Assembly (NCBI GenBank): GCA_013361075.1
Contig: JABWAJ010000299.1
Coordinates: 1 to 7,022, forward strand
DNA from: Saprospiraceae bacterium
GTDB lineage: Bacteria; Bacteroidota; Bacteroidia; Chitinophagales; Saprospiraceae
DNA length: 7,022 nucleotides
Direction of reading: 5' to 3'
In this document: piece after piece, positions 5,854 through 7,022 of the stretch
Position numbering within the stretch: position 1 is the stretch's first letter
Layout: each line of letters begins with the position of its first letter
The notes under the pieces: generated by a model
The model's input: only the letters and a program-made list of their open reading frames with translations
Database searches by the model: none
What the model was told of the DNA's origin: nothing
Made by a program: the position numbers and the translations under genes

Positions 5854-7022
5854 ATGCTCAACCTTAGTACCCTTCTTGAACATTCGGCCCGTACCTACCC
5901 TGCCAAAACAGCCTATATTTTTGGCGATGCGAGTTTTACTTTTGCACAGATCAACGGAATGGCAAATGCCGTTGCCAATGGCTTACAAAAACTAGGCCTC
6001 ACCCGCGGCGATAAGGTTGCCCTTACCTGCGTGAACGCACCTTATTTTCCGATCCTTTATTTCGGGATACTGAAAGCAGGCTGCATTGTAGTGCCCTTGA
6101 GTGTACTCCTTAAAAAAGAAGAAGTCGCTTACCACTTGTCGAATTCCGACGCCAGAGCTTATTTTTGCTTTGTGGGTACTCCTGAATTGCCCATGGCAAA
6201 AGAAGGCATTTCCGGTTTTTCTGAAGTGCCCTCCTGCGAACATTTCTTTGTCATCATGCCCCAAATGACGGATGCTTCCCCAATTGAAAACACCCGCACC
6301 TTCGGGCAGTTTTTGAGCGGACAGGGACATCAGTTTGATACCATACTGACCAACGGCGACGATACTGCTGTCATCATTTATACCTCCGGTACGACCGGAA
6401 AACCCAAAGGCGCAGAGCTTACACACAGCAACCTCCTTCTGAATGCTTATGTATCGGGCAATTTGTTTGAAGCCAGACACGAGGATATCTTTTTGACTGT
6501 GCTACCAATGTTCCACATTTTTGCCATGACCGTCAAAATGAACCTTGCCCTGCTGAAAGGCATCACCAATGTATTGTTACCGAGATTTGATGCTGAAGCG
6601 GTCATCCGCAGCATTCAAAAACACGGTGTTACCGTTTTTGCCGGGGTTCCAACCATGTATTGGGGTTTGCTAAACTACCAGTCTGATGCTTTCGATGTGG
6701 ATAATGCGCTGACTTCACTGAGGGTAGGGGTATCCGGCGGGGCAAGCTTGCCGGTACAGGTTTTAATGGATTTTGAAACGAGGTTTGCCGTACCGGTTAT
6801 TGAAGGCTACGGAATGTCGGAAGGCTCACCAGTAGTCACTTTTAACCATTTAGACAAACCACGGAAAGCAGGGTCGGTGGGCACACCGATTTGGGGAGTA
6901 GAAGTGATGCTGGCCGATTCGGAAGGAAATCCCGTTCCAGACGGCGAAAAAGGAGAATTGCTCTACCGGGGCCATAACGTCATGAAAGGGTACTATAAAA
7001 ATTCGGAGGCTACCGCAGAAAC
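5854..7022 (+). CDS. AMP-forming acyl-CoA synthetase (long-chain fatty-acid-CoA ligase-like), 3'-truncated
   Basis: Acyl-adenylate-forming (ANL superfamily) enzyme that would activate a carboxylic acid to an acyl-AMP and then an acyl-CoA. The frame is open to the right edge: 389 codons of an expected 500-520. Visible motifs are the phosphate-binding loop YTSGTTGKPKG (176-186), LPMFHIFA (217-224), GVSGGASLP (292-300), the adenine-binding YGMSEGSP (319-326) and YRGHNVMKGYY (371-381). The hinge and the catalytic lysine of the C-terminal lid are beyond the window. ATG 5854 is the first start codon after an in-frame TGA at 5809-5811, has no Shine-Dalgarno site, and gives an N-terminus (NLSTLLEHSARTYP) typical of the family. 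The overall look is long-chain or short/medium-chain fatty-acid ligase; motifs do not fix the substrate. It lies 101 nt after the VWA gene, so operon membership is possible but unproven. Confidence 0.93.
   Translation, partial: MLNLSTLLEHSARTYPAKTAYIFGDASFTFAQINGMANAVANGLQKLGLTRGDKVALTCVNAPYFPILYFGILKAGCIVVPLSVLLKKEEVAYHLSNSDARAYFCFVGTPELPMAKEGISGFSEVPSCEHFFVIMPQMTDASPIENTRTFGQFLSGQGHQFDTILTNGDDTAVIIYTSGTTGKPKGAELTHSNLLLNAYVSGNLFEARHEDIFLTVLPMFHIFAMTVKMNLALLKGITNVLLPRFDAEAVIRSIQKHGVTVFAGVPTMYWGLLNYQSDAFDVDNALTSLRVGVSGGASLPVQVLMDFETRFAVPVIEGYGMSEGSPVVTFNHLDKPRKAGSVGTPIWGVEVMLADSEGNPVPDGEKGELLYRGHNVMKGYYKNSEATAE

Overview
The window carries one co-directional (+) gene cluster with no RNA genes, mobile elements, CRISPR arrays or other long repeats. 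In order: the 3' part of a [2Fe-2S] small subunit (coxS-like), a complete molybdenum-cofactor large subunit (coxL-like), a complete FAD-binding medium subunit (coxM-like), a MoxR/CoxD-type AAA+ ATPase, a CoxE-type von Willebrand factor A (VWA) protein, and the first 389 codons of an AMP-forming acyl-CoA synthetase cut by the right edge. Coding density is very high; the only gaps are 75 nt (large/medium subunit), 9 nt (medium subunit/ATPase) and 101 nt (VWA/ligase).

The first three genes encode a heterotrimeric molybdenum hydroxylase of the xanthine dehydrogenase/CO dehydrogenase family. Electrons would run from the Mo site (large subunit) through two [2Fe-2S] clusters (small subunit) to FAD (medium subunit). 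The active-site loop of the large subunit reads AYRGAGR, the 'form II' signature. It lacks the copper-ligating cysteine of true aerobic CO dehydrogenases (form I, AYxCSFR). The order small-large-medium is also the form II arrangement. The natural substrate therefore cannot be read from the sequence: an aldehyde or an N-heterocycle is at least as likely as CO. The two following genes match the CoxD/CoxE pair that, in classical CO dehydrogenase clusters, matures the Mo active site. The terminal acyl-CoA ligase may be an ordinary neighbour, or may activate a carboxylate made by the hydroxylase; this is inference only.

Translational coupling is visible: an ATGA overlap (small/large), a TGATG overlap (ATPase/VWA) and a 9-nt gap (medium/ATPase). 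Only the large-subunit start has a strong Shine-Dalgarno sequence. The medium-subunit, ATPase and ligase starts have AT-rich or featureless leaders. That leader style, intermediate base composition and AAA/GAA-rich codon use would fit a Bacteroidota-like genome, but this is a weak guess and the window holds no phylogenetic marker. The 75-nt large/medium gap holds two adjacent imperfect hairpins.

The window looks like a recognisable, probably metabolically interesting but not unprecedented cluster. The main open questions are the hydroxylase substrate and why a non-copper enzyme keeps the CoxD/CoxE pair.
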